This document shows positions 6,050 to 14,655 of a stretch of DNA of 47,217 bases, in pieces. The translations under genes and the position numbers were made by a program. Source of the stretch: a virus. Numbering within the stretch: the first letter of the stretch is position 1; the number at the start of each line of letters is the position of its first letter. The DNA is taken from the IMG/VR virus record IMGVR_UViG_3300047560_000769, positions 1 to 47,217 of that record; one strand, given 5' to 3'. The notes beneath the pieces were generated by a model. That model saw only the letters and a program-made list of their open reading frames with translations. It was not told the DNA's origin and made no database searches.

Positions 6050-7787
6050 TCTCTTTTATAACCCTTAGTACGTTGTTTACCCTACCAACAAGCTCATCCT
6101 TGTGTGATATTAAGTATATATTCTTATTCCTCTCCCTGGCCATCTTTTTTAGGACCGCTAGGGCTGCTTCTACGCCTGCACTATCCATGCCGGCATCTAC
6201 AAGCTCATCAATAAACAATAAATTAGTACTTTGATATAGTCCTTCCCACACATCTCGGAACGCAAAGCTCATGCTTAGAATTAATCTATTGCGTTCTCCC
6301 CTGCTTAAATTATCAAAGTCTAACTCCTGGCCTAATTGTGTAATTTCAACTGTTAGGTCATTTTGGAATATAACCTTGTGCGGAAGTCCTAGCTTGTCGA
6401 TATAGTAGGTCAACCGCTTGTTTAGATAGGTTAAATTTTGGTCAATAATCTTTTTGCGAATAAAACTGTCTTTATTTGTTAATAACTTTAACAAGAATTC
6501 TTGGTGATCTTTTAATTTTGTTAATTCGTTAATTTTATCCCAACTAATTTCTTGAATAGCTGTGTTGTTTAAATCTTCAATTTGTTCATCGTATGGATTT
6601 TTTTCTTCGGCTTTTGAAATTAGTGACCGTTCTAAATTATCAAGATTGTTTTTATGACCCAATGCTTCTGCCTCAGTGTCATAATACGTTTTAGGACGAG
6701 CAGGTATATTACCGTCACCTATTTCAGATAAGATTTTTTCTAAATCACTAGATACTTTATCAAAGTAAGTTTGTGCTTCTGCAAGATGCTTATTAGCAGT
6801 TGCAGTCATTTCTTCGTGCTTGTGATCATGAAGCTCTTGTTCACAAGCAGGGCATGTTTTATTTTCTAAAGATTCAACCTCGCGAGCATATTTGTCTCGT
6901 GTTTTTTGTGCCTGAACTACGGCACTTTCTAATGTAGCCTTCTGTTTATTAAGGTTACGAATTTTAGTATCAAGTTCTTCCCATGCTTTTAATGCCACGT
7001 GGTCGGCAAGTTCTGCATCAATGTTAACTGATTCTAAGTTAACGATTGCTCTTCCTAAGTTTTCTAATTCTTGTTGGTGTTTATTTTCCCATGCAGAACT
7101 TTTTAATTTTAAACTGTCTATGCTTTTCTGAATATTTTCATTTGCAGCCTTTACAGCATCAATTCGTATAGTTTCTGCCTGTATAAAATCTTTACTTTCT
7201 TTAATTGCCGCCTTGAGCAATTCTGCTTTTTCGCTTAATTGAGTAATACCTAACAGTTGCTCAATAACTTCTCGCTGGTCATTTGCCTTCATTGACAAGA
7301 AAGGTTCTGTATAAGTGTTCAACGCTAGTAGGTGCTTAAACATCGTATGCGACATTTCTAGCATTTGCTCAATTGCTTTTTGCGTTTCTCTACTGTCACC
7401 CTGGCTATCGTCTTCTTTATCTTCAGACTTTACCTGGTTATCATTGACAAACAATTTAAGAACGTTAGGTTTGCGACCTCGCTCGATGCGATATTTTACA
7501 CCAGCCTTTTCAAACTCAACAGTAACTAACATACCCTTACCGTTAATCTTATTGATAAGGTTTTCTTTGCGGATATTTGTTAAGGCCTGTCCGTACAATG
7601 CATAGGACAATGCGTTGATCATTGTAGTTTTACCAGTACCATTGCGAGACCCTGTATCATCTCCCCCGAGATCAAGGTTAGACCCCAATACTAACGTTAG
7701 ATGCTCTTTGTCAAAGTCTACAGCTTGGGTCTGGTTTCCAACGCTTAGAAAGTTTTTTACTGTAAGTGTCTTTATTTTAAAATTCAT
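6006..7787 (-). CDS. 46: gp46 recombination endonuclease subunit (SbcC/Rad50-like ATPase)
   Basis: The protein has 593 residues, near the 560 of T4 gp46. In order: Walker A GSRNGTGKT (about residues 46-54) after an extended LDLGGDD insert; long coiled coils; a zinc-hook CPAC near residue 310; the ABC signature LSRGERNR (about 490); and Walker B LLFIDEL (about 520). With gp47 it forms the Rad50/Mre11-type complex that resects DNA ends for recombination-dependent replication and repair and for making late-transcription templates. The start ATG overlaps the gp47 stop as ATGA, so the two are translationally coupled in equal amounts. Confidence 0.95.
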   Translation of the reverse strand: MNFKIKTLTVKNFLSVGNQTQAVDFDKEHLTLVLGSNLDLGGDDTGSRNGTGKTTMINALSYALYGQALTNIRKENLINKINGKGMLVTVEFEKAGVKYRIERGRKPNVLKLFVNDNQVKSEDKEDDSQGDSRETQKAIEQMLEMSHTMFKHLLALNTYTEPFLSMKANDQREVIEQLLGITQLSEKAELLKAAIKESKDFIQAETIRIDAVKAANENIQKSIDSLKLKSSAWENKHQQELENLGRAIVNLESVNIDAELADHVALKAWEELDTKIRNLNKQKATLESAVVQAQKTRDKYAREVESLENKTCPACEQELHDHKHEEMTATANKHLAEAQTYFDKVSSDLEKILSEIGDGNIPARPKTYYDTEAEALGHKNNLDNLERSLISKAEEKNPYDEQIEDLNNTAIQEISWDKINELTKLKDHQEFLLKLLTNKDSFIRKKIIDQNLTYLNKRLTYYIDKLGLPHKVIFQNDLTVEITQLGQELDFDNLSRGERNRLILSMSFAFRDVWEGLYQSTNLLFIDELVDAGMDSAGVEAALAVLKKMARERNKNIYLISHKDELVGRVNNVLRVIKENGFTSYSNDVDYVE

Positions 7788-8797
7788 AAATTGGTGTAAA
7801 TTTCCAGCAACATGGTCTTATCAAATTGTTCAGAGTCAATATTAACTAATTGTTCGGTTACAATTTGATCAACACTCTCAAATGATGTTTCGGCAGTGTC
7901 ATCTACAACACCGTCTAAGTTAGTCTTGTCTTGAATAAGGCTAATTTCTCGAATATCGTGATTTTGTGCAAAGGTTTCTTTGATAAAGTTTGCTTCTTCG
8001 AAACTAATATCGATGTCAAGGTGTACTTTGAAGTGCATTTTGCTCTTCATAACCTCTGCTTCTTTGTCGATTAAGTCACTGAGTTTAATAACTCTATACT
8101 TAGGGCAGTTGGGCCAATCAATAAATTGAGGCTCCCCACCCCAATCCATAACCATCATACCCCGAGCATCGTCCCATGCATCTGCATAATTGTGCGGGAA
8201 CGCATTACCCATGTAGACAATCTTATCTCGCTGTTGGCGTTTATGGAAGTGTCCGCTGAATACATAGTCCTGGTGTACAAAGTGTGTGGCCTGTAGTTCC
8301 CCATTGTCGGGCATTTGTACCATTGCGTTCATCATGAACAAGGGCAATTCAAAGTGCCCGAACATATATTTGCTTTTAGTTTTGCTAATATCTTTCCACT
8401 CATCACCTACTAGCCACGGTACAAGGGTAACATCGCCTAGGGTGGTGACAGAGTCTACGACAGTCACGCCAGGAATATGGCGCCCGAACGCACTACTATG
8501 GATGTCTCGCTTGTCCTTGTAGAATAAATCGTGGTTACCTGGGAACCAGAAGAACTGCTCAAAGGCAGCTCCTAGTTTTTCAAGACAGCGTAGGCTAGTA
8601 TCTAATGTAATTAAATTAAGACTGTTGCGATTATGGCTCCAGTCTCCTAAGAAGATTGCTGTTTCACAACCTTCCTTTTTGGCAGTTTCGATAAACCAAT
8701 CAACAAATTCTTCACAATCTCTTAAATGAGCACCACTATTTGATTTGAGTCCAAAGTGTATGTCAGTAAAACAAGCTACCTTTTTAAAAAGGTTCAT
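7784..8797 (-). CDS. 47: gp47 recombination endonuclease subunit (SbcD/Mre11-like)
   Basis: The protein has 337 residues, the same size class as T4 gp47 (339). The calcineurin-like phosphoesterase motifs appear in order: CFTDIHFG (residues 9-16), LGDWSHNR, FPGNHD, FGHFE and SGHFHKRQ, which supply the metal ligands of the nuclease. It is the nuclease partner of gp46. The ATG at 8797 has a strong TAGGAG ribosome binding site. It lies 45 bp after gp55 and is probably cotranscribed with it. The C-terminal 90 residues are acidic and likely contact gp46, by analogy with Mre11. Confidence 0.95.
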   Translation of the reverse strand: MNLFKKVACFTDIHFGLKSNSGAHLRDCEEFVDWFIETAKKEGCETAIFLGDWSHNRNSLNLITLDTSLRCLEKLGAAFEQFFWFPGNHDLFYKDKRDIHSSAFGRHIPGVTVVDSVTTLGDVTLVPWLVGDEWKDISKTKSKYMFGHFELPLFMMNAMVQMPDNGELQATHFVHQDYVFSGHFHKRQQRDKIVYMGNAFPHNYADAWDDARGMMVMDWGGEPQFIDWPNCPKYRVIKLSDLIDKEAEVMKSKMHFKVHLDIDISFEEANFIKETFAQNHDIREISLIQDKTNLDGVVDDTAETSFESVDQIVTEQLVNIDSEQFDKTMLLEIYTNL

Positions 8798-8842
8798 ATT
8801 ATTATTCTCCTACTGACAGTTTAAACTTTTTAATAAACAAAG

Positions 8843-9754
8843 TCAAACGTCAGTTTCTTCAGTTTCTTCTATATCGTCTTCTTCACTCTTTGGCATCCTG
8901 AAGTTCTTATATAGTTCTGCCTGTCTTGCAGTCTCTTCGGCGTATTCTTGTTGGTTTTGTCTTGTCAAACTTGGAGTCAACCCATTTTGTTCTAACATGT
9001 CATCTCGAATATTTTGATTTTTCTTTTCGATATTTAGAACACGAGTAAATGAGTTGGTAACTGCGGCAGTATAGTAAGCAAACGGATTTTCAGATTTACT
9101 TTCATCAAACTGTAAACCAATTTGACTTAGCTGTAGAATAGCCTGCCCTCGCATTTCTTCGACATAAGTATAACCACGCCAGTTGCTACGTTGTGCATAC
9201 CGTTCGCTTAATTTGATAAACATTTTACCTAAGTTTTCAGTAATGCGTCCGTGGTCCTTACTAAACTTGCCTTTTTCGACACCGCCCTTCCAGTGGCTCT
9301 TGCCTACGCATACCAATTCGTCATTTTCATCGAACTTCCAATGCTGGTATGGGGGAAAATTGATTTTTTCATGACTGTCTGCGGTTGTCTTTGTTGTTTT
9401 CTTTCGCCCGGGCGCTAATGGAATATGCTCAAAGGTCATTATTCTAAAAACAACATCTGTTTTTTTAATTGTAGTGTAGTCCGGAGTACACTCTGATAAT
9501 TTGATCTTCTTGTCTCCGCTTGCCCTTGCGGCAGTAAATGCAGCGATACCGATTCTTTTAGCTTTAGCTCTCTTAGCGTCTGCGATAGTTCGAATATTAA
9601 TTTTTTCTAAATTCGGTAATATGATATCGTGTTGGCTATATTCGGGTTTGGTAAAACTCGAAAATGAACTTTTACTTTTATGTATTTCTGCTAGTAGATC
9701 TCTATTGTTTAGGTATTTTACCTTCTTTCCAGTGGGATTTAGACTTGTGGTCAT
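8843..9754 (-). CDS. 55: gp55-like late transcription sigma factor, enlarged
   Basis: 303 residues from the chosen ATG at 9754. Residues 176-255 (GKMFIKLSERYAQRSNWRGY, QAILQL, FDESKSENPFAYYTAAVTN) match the sigma-region-2-like core of T4 gp55, and KYLNNRDLL (13-21) matches its N-terminus. T4 gp55 is 185 residues. Here about 120 extra, basic residues are inserted between the two. gp55 directs host core polymerase to TATAAATA late promoters, several of which are present in this window. Upstream in-frame ATGs at 9808 and 9781 overlap the sigma-70 promoter. ATG 9754 follows an AAAGGAA site, although the spacing is long (about 14 nt). Confidence 0.85.
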   Translation of the reverse strand: MTTSLNPTGKKVKYLNNRDLLAEIHKSKSSFSSFTKPEYSQHDIILPNLEKINIRTIADAKRAKAKRIGIAAFTAARASGDKKIKLSECTPDYTTIKKTDVVFRIMTFEHIPLAPGRKKTTKTTADSHEKINFPPYQHWKFDENDELVCVGKSHWKGGVEKGKFSKDHGRITENLGKMFIKLSERYAQRSNWRGYTYVEEMRGQAILQLSQIGLQFDESKSENPFAYYTAAVTNSFTRVLNIEKKNQNIRDDMLEQNGLTPSLTRQNQQEYAEETARQAELYKNFRMPKSEEDDIEETEETDV

Positions 9755-9779
9755 ATTGTTATTATTATTCCTTTGTGAC

Positions 9780-9808
9780 ATTGTAGCAGTAAAAAGTATT
9801 AATGTCAA
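9780..9808 (-). promoter_or_regulatory. Near-perfect sigma-70 promoter for gp55-gp47-gp46
   Basis: On the minus strand TTGACA (9803-9808) and TACAAT (9780-9785) are separated by exactly 17 bp. The predicted start is near 9773, giving a leader of about 19 nt before ATG 9754. This is a host-type early or middle promoter for the sigma factor and recombination genes. Confidence 0.85.
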
Positions 9809-9825
9809 CGGTTATAAGAGTGTTT

Positions 9826-9833
9826 TATTTATT
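9826..9833 (-). promoter_or_regulatory. Possible late promoter (AATAAATA) behind the gp55 sigma-70 promoter
   Basis: Minus-strand AATAAATA matches 7 of 8 late consensus bases and lies about 72 bp upstream of gp55. It could keep gp55 and gp46/47 expressed late through positive feedback. AT-rich context makes a chance match possible. Confidence 0.35.
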
Positions 9834-9862
9834 GGGTAAATATACTATACGAGGAAAAATGA

Positions 9863-10792
9863 ATGCCTATTAATTACGACGAATTGGGAAATGTTATTAA
9901 TGCAACGAACCCGTCTGCGACTGAAACAGCTACCGCTGAAAAGTATGCGGCACCGAGTAATGTTGTAAGAAGTGGAAATTCTGATGCAGGGCAGGGCCAG
10001 AGTAGTTCGCAATTCGCCAGCATTGATCCTAGACGAGTTGATCTAACGCCAGAACTAGGCGAAAGATTGATTCCGGGAGTACCCCCCGGTGCCGAACCTG
10101 CCCCAGTTCAACGCCCGGATGTAAACTTTGTAGACATCAACGGAAATTCCAGTATGGAAGATATGCGTGTTCGGATTTTAGTTCCTCCTAAGTATATTAC
10201 TTCTCTTGTGTTAGGCCCTAATGATGCTGTAGCAAAAAATGGAGGAATTTTATTTCCATATACACCATCTATTAGTTATGAATTAAAAGCCGACTATTCG
10301 AGTATGCAGCCGCTTCATTCAAATTTTCCTATTAACTTTTATCAAAAGAGTAGTGTTGGAAATATTTCAATTAGCGGTAAATTTTCTGTTGAATCGGCAG
10401 ACGATGCTGATATGTATATTTCAACAACCCATTTATTGAAAGCTCTAACAAGAATGCGTTCTGGTGGGAATCAATCTGGCGCAGGCCGAGGCGCAACATT
10501 TAGTGATCCTGACAGCGGTGCACCACCACCTGTTTGTAGACTATTTGCACACGGTGAGATGATGTTACATAATGTTCCTGTAGCAATATCTAGTTATAGA
10601 ATAGAACTTCCTGATAGTGTAGATTATTTTACATTAGGAGGAAATAGCGCATACGGCACTACTTCTGTTCCTACAATATCAACAATTGCAATCACTTGTA
10701 TTCCAATGTATAGCAGATCTGAAATGCAGCGGTTTTCTGTTACTGGATATATGAATGATAATCAATGGTATAAAAAACAAGGATTTATCTAA
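9863..10792 (+). CDS. 48: gp48-like baseplate tail-tube cap protein (gp48/gp54 family)
   Basis: 309 residues, close to T4 gp54 (320) and gp48 (364). After a disordered Ser/Ala/Pro N-terminus containing DPRRVDLTPE, the folded part has PPKYITSLVLGP, GGILFPYTPSISYELKADYS, SNFPINFYQKS and a PPPVCRLFAHGEMM segment, which I associate with the gp48/gp54 family of T4-like phages. These proteins close the hub top and nucleate the tail tube. A GAGG ribosome binding site precedes the start. The stop overlaps the gp53 start as TAATG. gp48 is preferred to gp54 because of the gp53 neighbour, but the choice is uncertain. Confidence 0.75.
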   Translation: MPINYDELGNVINATNPSATETATAEKYAAPSNVVRSGNSDAGQGQSSSQFASIDPRRVDLTPELGERLIPGVPPGAEPAPVQRPDVNFVDINGNSSMEDMRVRILVPPKYITSLVLGPNDAVAKNGGILFPYTPSISYELKADYSSMQPLHSNFPINFYQKSSVGNISISGKFSVESADDADMYISTTHLLKALTRMRSGGNQSGAGRGATFSDPDSGAPPPVCRLFAHGEMMLHNVPVAISSYRIELPDSVDYFTLGGNSAYGTTSVPTISTIAITCIPMYSRSEMQRFSVTGYMNDNQWYKKQGFI

Positions 10793-11091
10793 TGGTAACC
10801 TACAATAAAACAAGTCCTTATTATAATACAGAGGTAGTTAACAATTATCTCGATGTTATTAATTTTAGAGACATTCCAAGAGAGCGTGATGACATATTAT
10901 TTGAAGTTACTGCTACATATGAACATCGTCCAGATCTGTTAGCATATGATCTTTACAGTGATTCAAAGTTATGGTGGGTGTTTGCAGTTCGAAATAAATC
11001 TGTCATAAAGGATCCTGTATTTGATCTTGTTGCAGGTATAAAGATTTATTTGCCCAAGGCATCTACAATTCAACGAGTATTAGGAATATAA
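10792..11091 (+). CDS. 53: gp53 baseplate wedge protein
   Basis: The protein has 99 residues. The pattern SPYYNTEVVNNYLDVINFR, HRPDLLAYDLYSDSKLWWVF and a final region IKDPVFDLVAGIKIYLP is that of the T4 gp53 family: the tail of the domain is LysM-like, and DLLAYdLYgdsrLWWvFa is its hallmark. T4 gp53 is 196 residues, so this is a short form holding only the core. It joins baseplate wedges to the hub. Its ATG shares one base with the preceding stop, and it is followed after one base by the next gene, so the three are translationally coupled. Confidence 0.9.
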   Translation: MVTYNKTSPYYNTEVVNNYLDVINFRDIPRERDDILFEVTATYEHRPDLLAYDLYSDSKLWWVFAVRNKSVIKDPVFDLVAGIKIYLPKASTIQRVLGI

Positions 11092-11092
11092 T

Positions 11093-14000
11093 ATGCCAGC
11101 ATATACTGCAATGGGTGATTATGCCGGTCCTTATGATGACGAATTACCTGAGGGAGTCGAAAGAAAAACTCCCTCGCCTGAATCAAAAACTGATGTGAAC
11201 CAGACTAAGTCAGATTCAGATACAGGATTAAAAGTTAAGACATCAGGAGAAGCTAATGTATTGAATCCTTATAGGTCCGTGACCTATAACTTTACTCTTG
11301 CAGGTTTACAAAAAGGTTATCTATCTGATCCTAAGAAATATCGAGAAAGTGAATTAGATTTAGTTATTTTAAAATCAGGAGGAAAGGGCACTTCTGCTCT
11401 TAAAGTAACAAATAGTTTTAAAGCAGGTGACTCGGCACCCGGTACTGTTAGTCAAGGCGGTGGCCGAGGCGGCAGTGATTATGCCGCCAGAGACCCAAGA
11501 CGACTAGATTTAACACCAGAAGAAAAGAATGTTCCATTAAGGAATGTCGGAGATGAATTAATGGGCGGGTTCAACACACAGAGCCCCGGCCGCTTTGATA
11601 TGTTTATTGATAGCATAGAGATTGATTCGTTGATGGCATTTACACAAGAATCTGGTTCTACACTGCCTACTCAGATTAAATTTGAAGTTATAGAACCTTA
11701 CAGCGTTAACGGATTTATCGAAGCCCTTCACTTTGCCGCGGTTGCTGCCGGATATTCGTCCTATATAGAAGCTAGCTTTGTTTTAAAAATGGAATTCTGG
11801 GGATACCCAGATAGCGATATTTCTCAATTTACTGACCCTGAAATTATTCCTAAATCTACAAGATATTTTCCTATCGGATTAACTGGTATCGAAGTCGATG
11901 TAACTGAGCGAGGAACAAGATATAGATGTTCAGCAGTCCCTCATAATGAACGAGCATTTGGCGAACCTAACGTGATTAAGAAGCCAATTAAAATGACGGG
12001 CTCGACAGTCGGCGAAATTTTAACTGACCTTGTAGTTAAGGTCAATGAACAAGTTGCTAAATCAGATGAAGGTGGAAAGACCAAAGACCTAGCAAATAAG
12101 CATAACATATATCTTATTAAATTTCCAACATTCGACGAAAAAGAAGGATGGAAGGATAGCCCCGATAATAAAATTGCCTCTAGTAAGCTAGTTGAAATTC
12201 TAAAAGATAATGCTTTATATGGAATGGCCGATCCCGCAACAACAGAAAAAGCCAATGCTTATAAGGTTGATGGAAAACAACAACCTACTCCCGACAAACA
12301 AGCAAAAGAGCCAGAAGCAATAAAATATACTCCTGGGAAGACCGTTGTTCAGTTTGCTGAAAATATGAACCTGCATGAAGCAATTTCGTCAGTTATCCGA
12401 GATAGTGAATATGTTCGAAACATTTTAAAAGATGTTAAAAAGAACATGGACGAATTTGGTATGATTGAATACTTCATGGTTAAAATCGAAGTAGAAAATC
12501 TTGATGTAATGGACGAAACAACGAAGAAACCATTTCAAATGTTTACCTATGTTGTTACTCCGTATAAAGTGCATTACACTAGAATTCCTACCTATGGTCA
12601 AGAACAAATTGACGATAAAAAATTAACAAAACTATGTAATAGAGAATACAACTATATCTATACAGGACAGAACGTTGATGTTGTTAATTTTAAATTAAAT
12701 TTTAACACATTATTCTTTGAAGCTATTCCAGCCGCACTAGGAAATAAAGACACACCTAGCGCCAAGACCGGCGCCGCTCCAAGCAACGGAGTAGACACTA
12801 AGCAAACTGCAACTCCTTCTGATACTGTAGAAAAACAGCAAGTACCGACGGCTCCTGTTAAAGTAGAAACTACCCCGATTCAAACACAAGGCGGACAAGC
12901 CGGTCAACCTTTAACTGATTCTTACGGATTGATAGCCAAGAAGATGCATAATGCCATTATTGATTCTAAAGGTAGTATGCTTACAGGTGAAATAGAAATT
13001 CTTGGAGATCCGTTCTACCTTGCTACAGGTGGTGTAGGAAACTACAATCCTAAGCCCGACGGTGCAGGCAAGACAGTAGATGGTGAGGCCGATCGAACTC
13101 GGGGCGAGATTCTTATAAGAATTAATTTTAGAAATCCTATCGACATAAATCCAGAAACAGGCATGATGGACTTTGATGCTAAGTTGGTCCCCTTTAGCGG
13201 AGTATATAGAGTTACCAAAGCCGCAAGTGCATTTAAAGACGGAGTATTTAAACAGCGTCTTGAAATTATGAGATTGCCTGGACAGATATTAGATTTAAAC
13301 ATTCAGGCAAGCGACCCCAATGATAGAATTATTACAGTACCTGATAATCTCGATAGGGTAGTACCTGACACTACTCGTTCTATGAGTCCTAGTCAACGAT
13401 TAGATTCTTCAACTGCAATGGAACAGTTGGACAGAGGATTGCCTAGTCCAGGTCTTCCTGGAGAATTGAGTAATTTTACAGCAGCCACCGGTGGTCTAGG
13501 AGGAGATTCTAGTACATTATTAGTGCAGTCGCCGGGGAGAGTATTTAAAAATGGCGCATTGGCATCGGCATCGTCTGTTGTGGGAAGCCCCCTCCCTACA
13601 GATGTTTCTTCTAACATACGATTAAACTCGTCGGGCCTAGCAACCGCTAACCAAACAGGATTATCAACTGCGGCATTGGTGGCAGTTGCGGCAAATGTCT
13701 TAACAGGTAATGTTCCAAAACAGCGAGCAGTTGGTGCATTAGCTGCCGCAATAGTTGGTGGTTCTCTTGCACAAGCGTTGAATAAACCCAATAAAGGTTC
13801 GGGTATCGGTGAAGGAGCAACACTTGCATTACCTAAAGTATCTACAGATTTAACTGCTAACAATATTAAATTTGGTGGAAACATTGATCCTACTAAAATT
13901 GCGTCTGATACAGTTAACAACGTAGTAGGTACAACTAAAGAGTTAGGCACTTCTGCGTTAGGTATTGTTAACAGTCTTGGAAAAGATGTCTCGTCGTTTG

Positions 14001-14653
14001 TTAAAGGAGTTGGAGATAAAATTTCTTCTCTCACAGGAACGCCTGCAGATCCTACAGCCTTAGGAGCTAAAGTTGGGTTAGATGTTTCTAAGTTATCTGG
14101 ACTAGGAATGAAGTTTCAGAGTAAGTCATTGGACCAAATTGCTAGTTTTAATTCAAATACTCCTGAGGGTGTTAATCTTAACCAGGCAGCAAACAACGGA
14201 GTTGTTTTAGATTATCTACCTCCTAGTAAGATTAAAAATCTTCCACCTACACCGTCATACTCCGTTGCACCCCCCGTTGGAGTTGACCAGGCCTATCTGC
14301 AAAGTGTTGCAGCCAAAGGCCCACAAGCCCTTGCAGATTTATACGGTGTTAGCAGTGTAAAAGAACTGTCTGGAAATTCAATACCGCCAGATATTTTATC
14401 ATCTGCTTTATCAAAAGTTCCGTCGTACCAGTCTACACCGTTAACTAGTTTAACATCCCAGTTCAATTCAGTTGATATATCATCAATGAAAGATAAACTA
14501 GGAACAGTACAGTCACAATTATCTAGTGTTACAGGAAAGTTACCTGTACCTGATCAGAATATGTTAGGATCTGTTACTGCTAAATTTGGTAGTGTATCAC
14601 AGGGACAAAGCCCCTTAGACAAATTAGTAAACAAATTTAATTCAGGTATTTAA
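11093..14653 (+). CDS. Large baseplate hub-associated structural protein, unassigned
   Basis: The protein has 1186 residues and lies between gp53 and gp5. The N-terminal 150 residues are low-complexity and contain DPRRLDLTPE, the same motif as in the gp48-like neighbour. A folded region follows from about residue 165 (FDMFIDSIEIDSLM, then ALHFAAVAAGYSSYIEASF and KMEFWGYPDSD). It extends to about residue 560 and includes NVDVVNFKLNFNTLFFEA. Another domain runs about 620-740 (GEIEILGDPFYL, RINFRNPIDI). The C-terminal third is Ala/Gly/Ser-rich with a hydrophobic stretch near 860-890. Similar large proteins stand beside gp5 in aquatic T4-like phages. A gp27-type hub role is suggested by position only. 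Confidence 0.75.
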   Translation: MPAYTAMGDYAGPYDDELPEGVERKTPSPESKTDVNQTKSDSDTGLKVKTSGEANVLNPYRSVTYNFTLAGLQKGYLSDPKKYRESELDLVILKSGGKGTSALKVTNSFKAGDSAPGTVSQGGGRGGSDYAARDPRRLDLTPEEKNVPLRNVGDELMGGFNTQSPGRFDMFIDSIEIDSLMAFTQESGSTLPTQIKFEVIEPYSVNGFIEALHFAAVAAGYSSYIEASFVLKMEFWGYPDSDISQFTDPEIIPKSTRYFPIGLTGIEVDVTERGTRYRCSAVPHNERAFGEPNVIKKPIKMTGSTVGEILTDLVVKVNEQVAKSDEGGKTKDLANKHNIYLIKFPTFDEKEGWKDSPDNKIASSKLVEILKDNALYGMADPATTEKANAYKVDGKQQPTPDKQAKEPEAIKYTPGKTVVQFAENMNLHEAISSVIRDSEYVRNILKDVKKNMDEFGMIEYFMVKIEVENLDVMDETTKKPFQMFTYVVTPYKVHYTRIPTYGQEQIDDKKLTKLCNREYNYIYTGQNVDVVNFKLNFNTLFFEAIPAALGNKDTPSAKTGAAPSNGVDTKQTATPSDTVEKQQVPTAPVKVETTPIQTQGGQAGQPLTDSYGLIAKKMHNAIIDSKGSMLTGEIEILGDPFYLATGGVGNYNPKPDGAGKTVDGEADRTRGEILIRINFRNPIDINPETGMMDFDAKLVPFSGVYRVTKAASAFKDGVFKQRLEIMRLPGQILDLNIQASDPNDRIITVPDNLDRVVPDTTRSMSPSQRLDSSTAMEQLDRGLPSPGLPGELSNFTAATGGLGGDSSTLLVQSPGRVFKNGALASASSVVGSPLPTDVSSNIRLNSSGLATANQTGLSTAALVAVAANVLTGNVPKQRAVGALAAAIVGGSLAQALNKPNKGSGIGEGATLALPKVSTDLTANNIKFGGNIDPTKIASDTVNNVVGTTKELGTSALGIVNSLGKDVSSFVKGVGDKISSLTGTPADPTALGAKVGLDVSKLSGLGMKFQSKSLDQIASFNSNTPEGVNLNQAANNGVVLDYLPPSKIKNLPPTPSYSVAPPVGVDQAYLQSVAAKGPQALADLYGVSSVKELSGNSIPPDILSSALSKVPSYQSTPLTSLTSQFNSVDISSMKDKLGTVQSQLSSVTGKLPVPDQNMLGSVTAKFGSVSQGQSPLDKLVNKFNSGI

Positions 14654-14655
14654 AA

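Noticed and set aside
9835-9842. GGTAAATA on the plus strand as late promoter of the gp48-like gene
   Set aside because: Only 6 of 8 bases match in AT-rich sequence; possible but not supportable alone.
13393-14034. 213-codon minus-strand ORF
   Set aside because: Shadow of the low-complexity C-terminal part of the large hub-associated gene; no ribosome binding site or recognisable protein.
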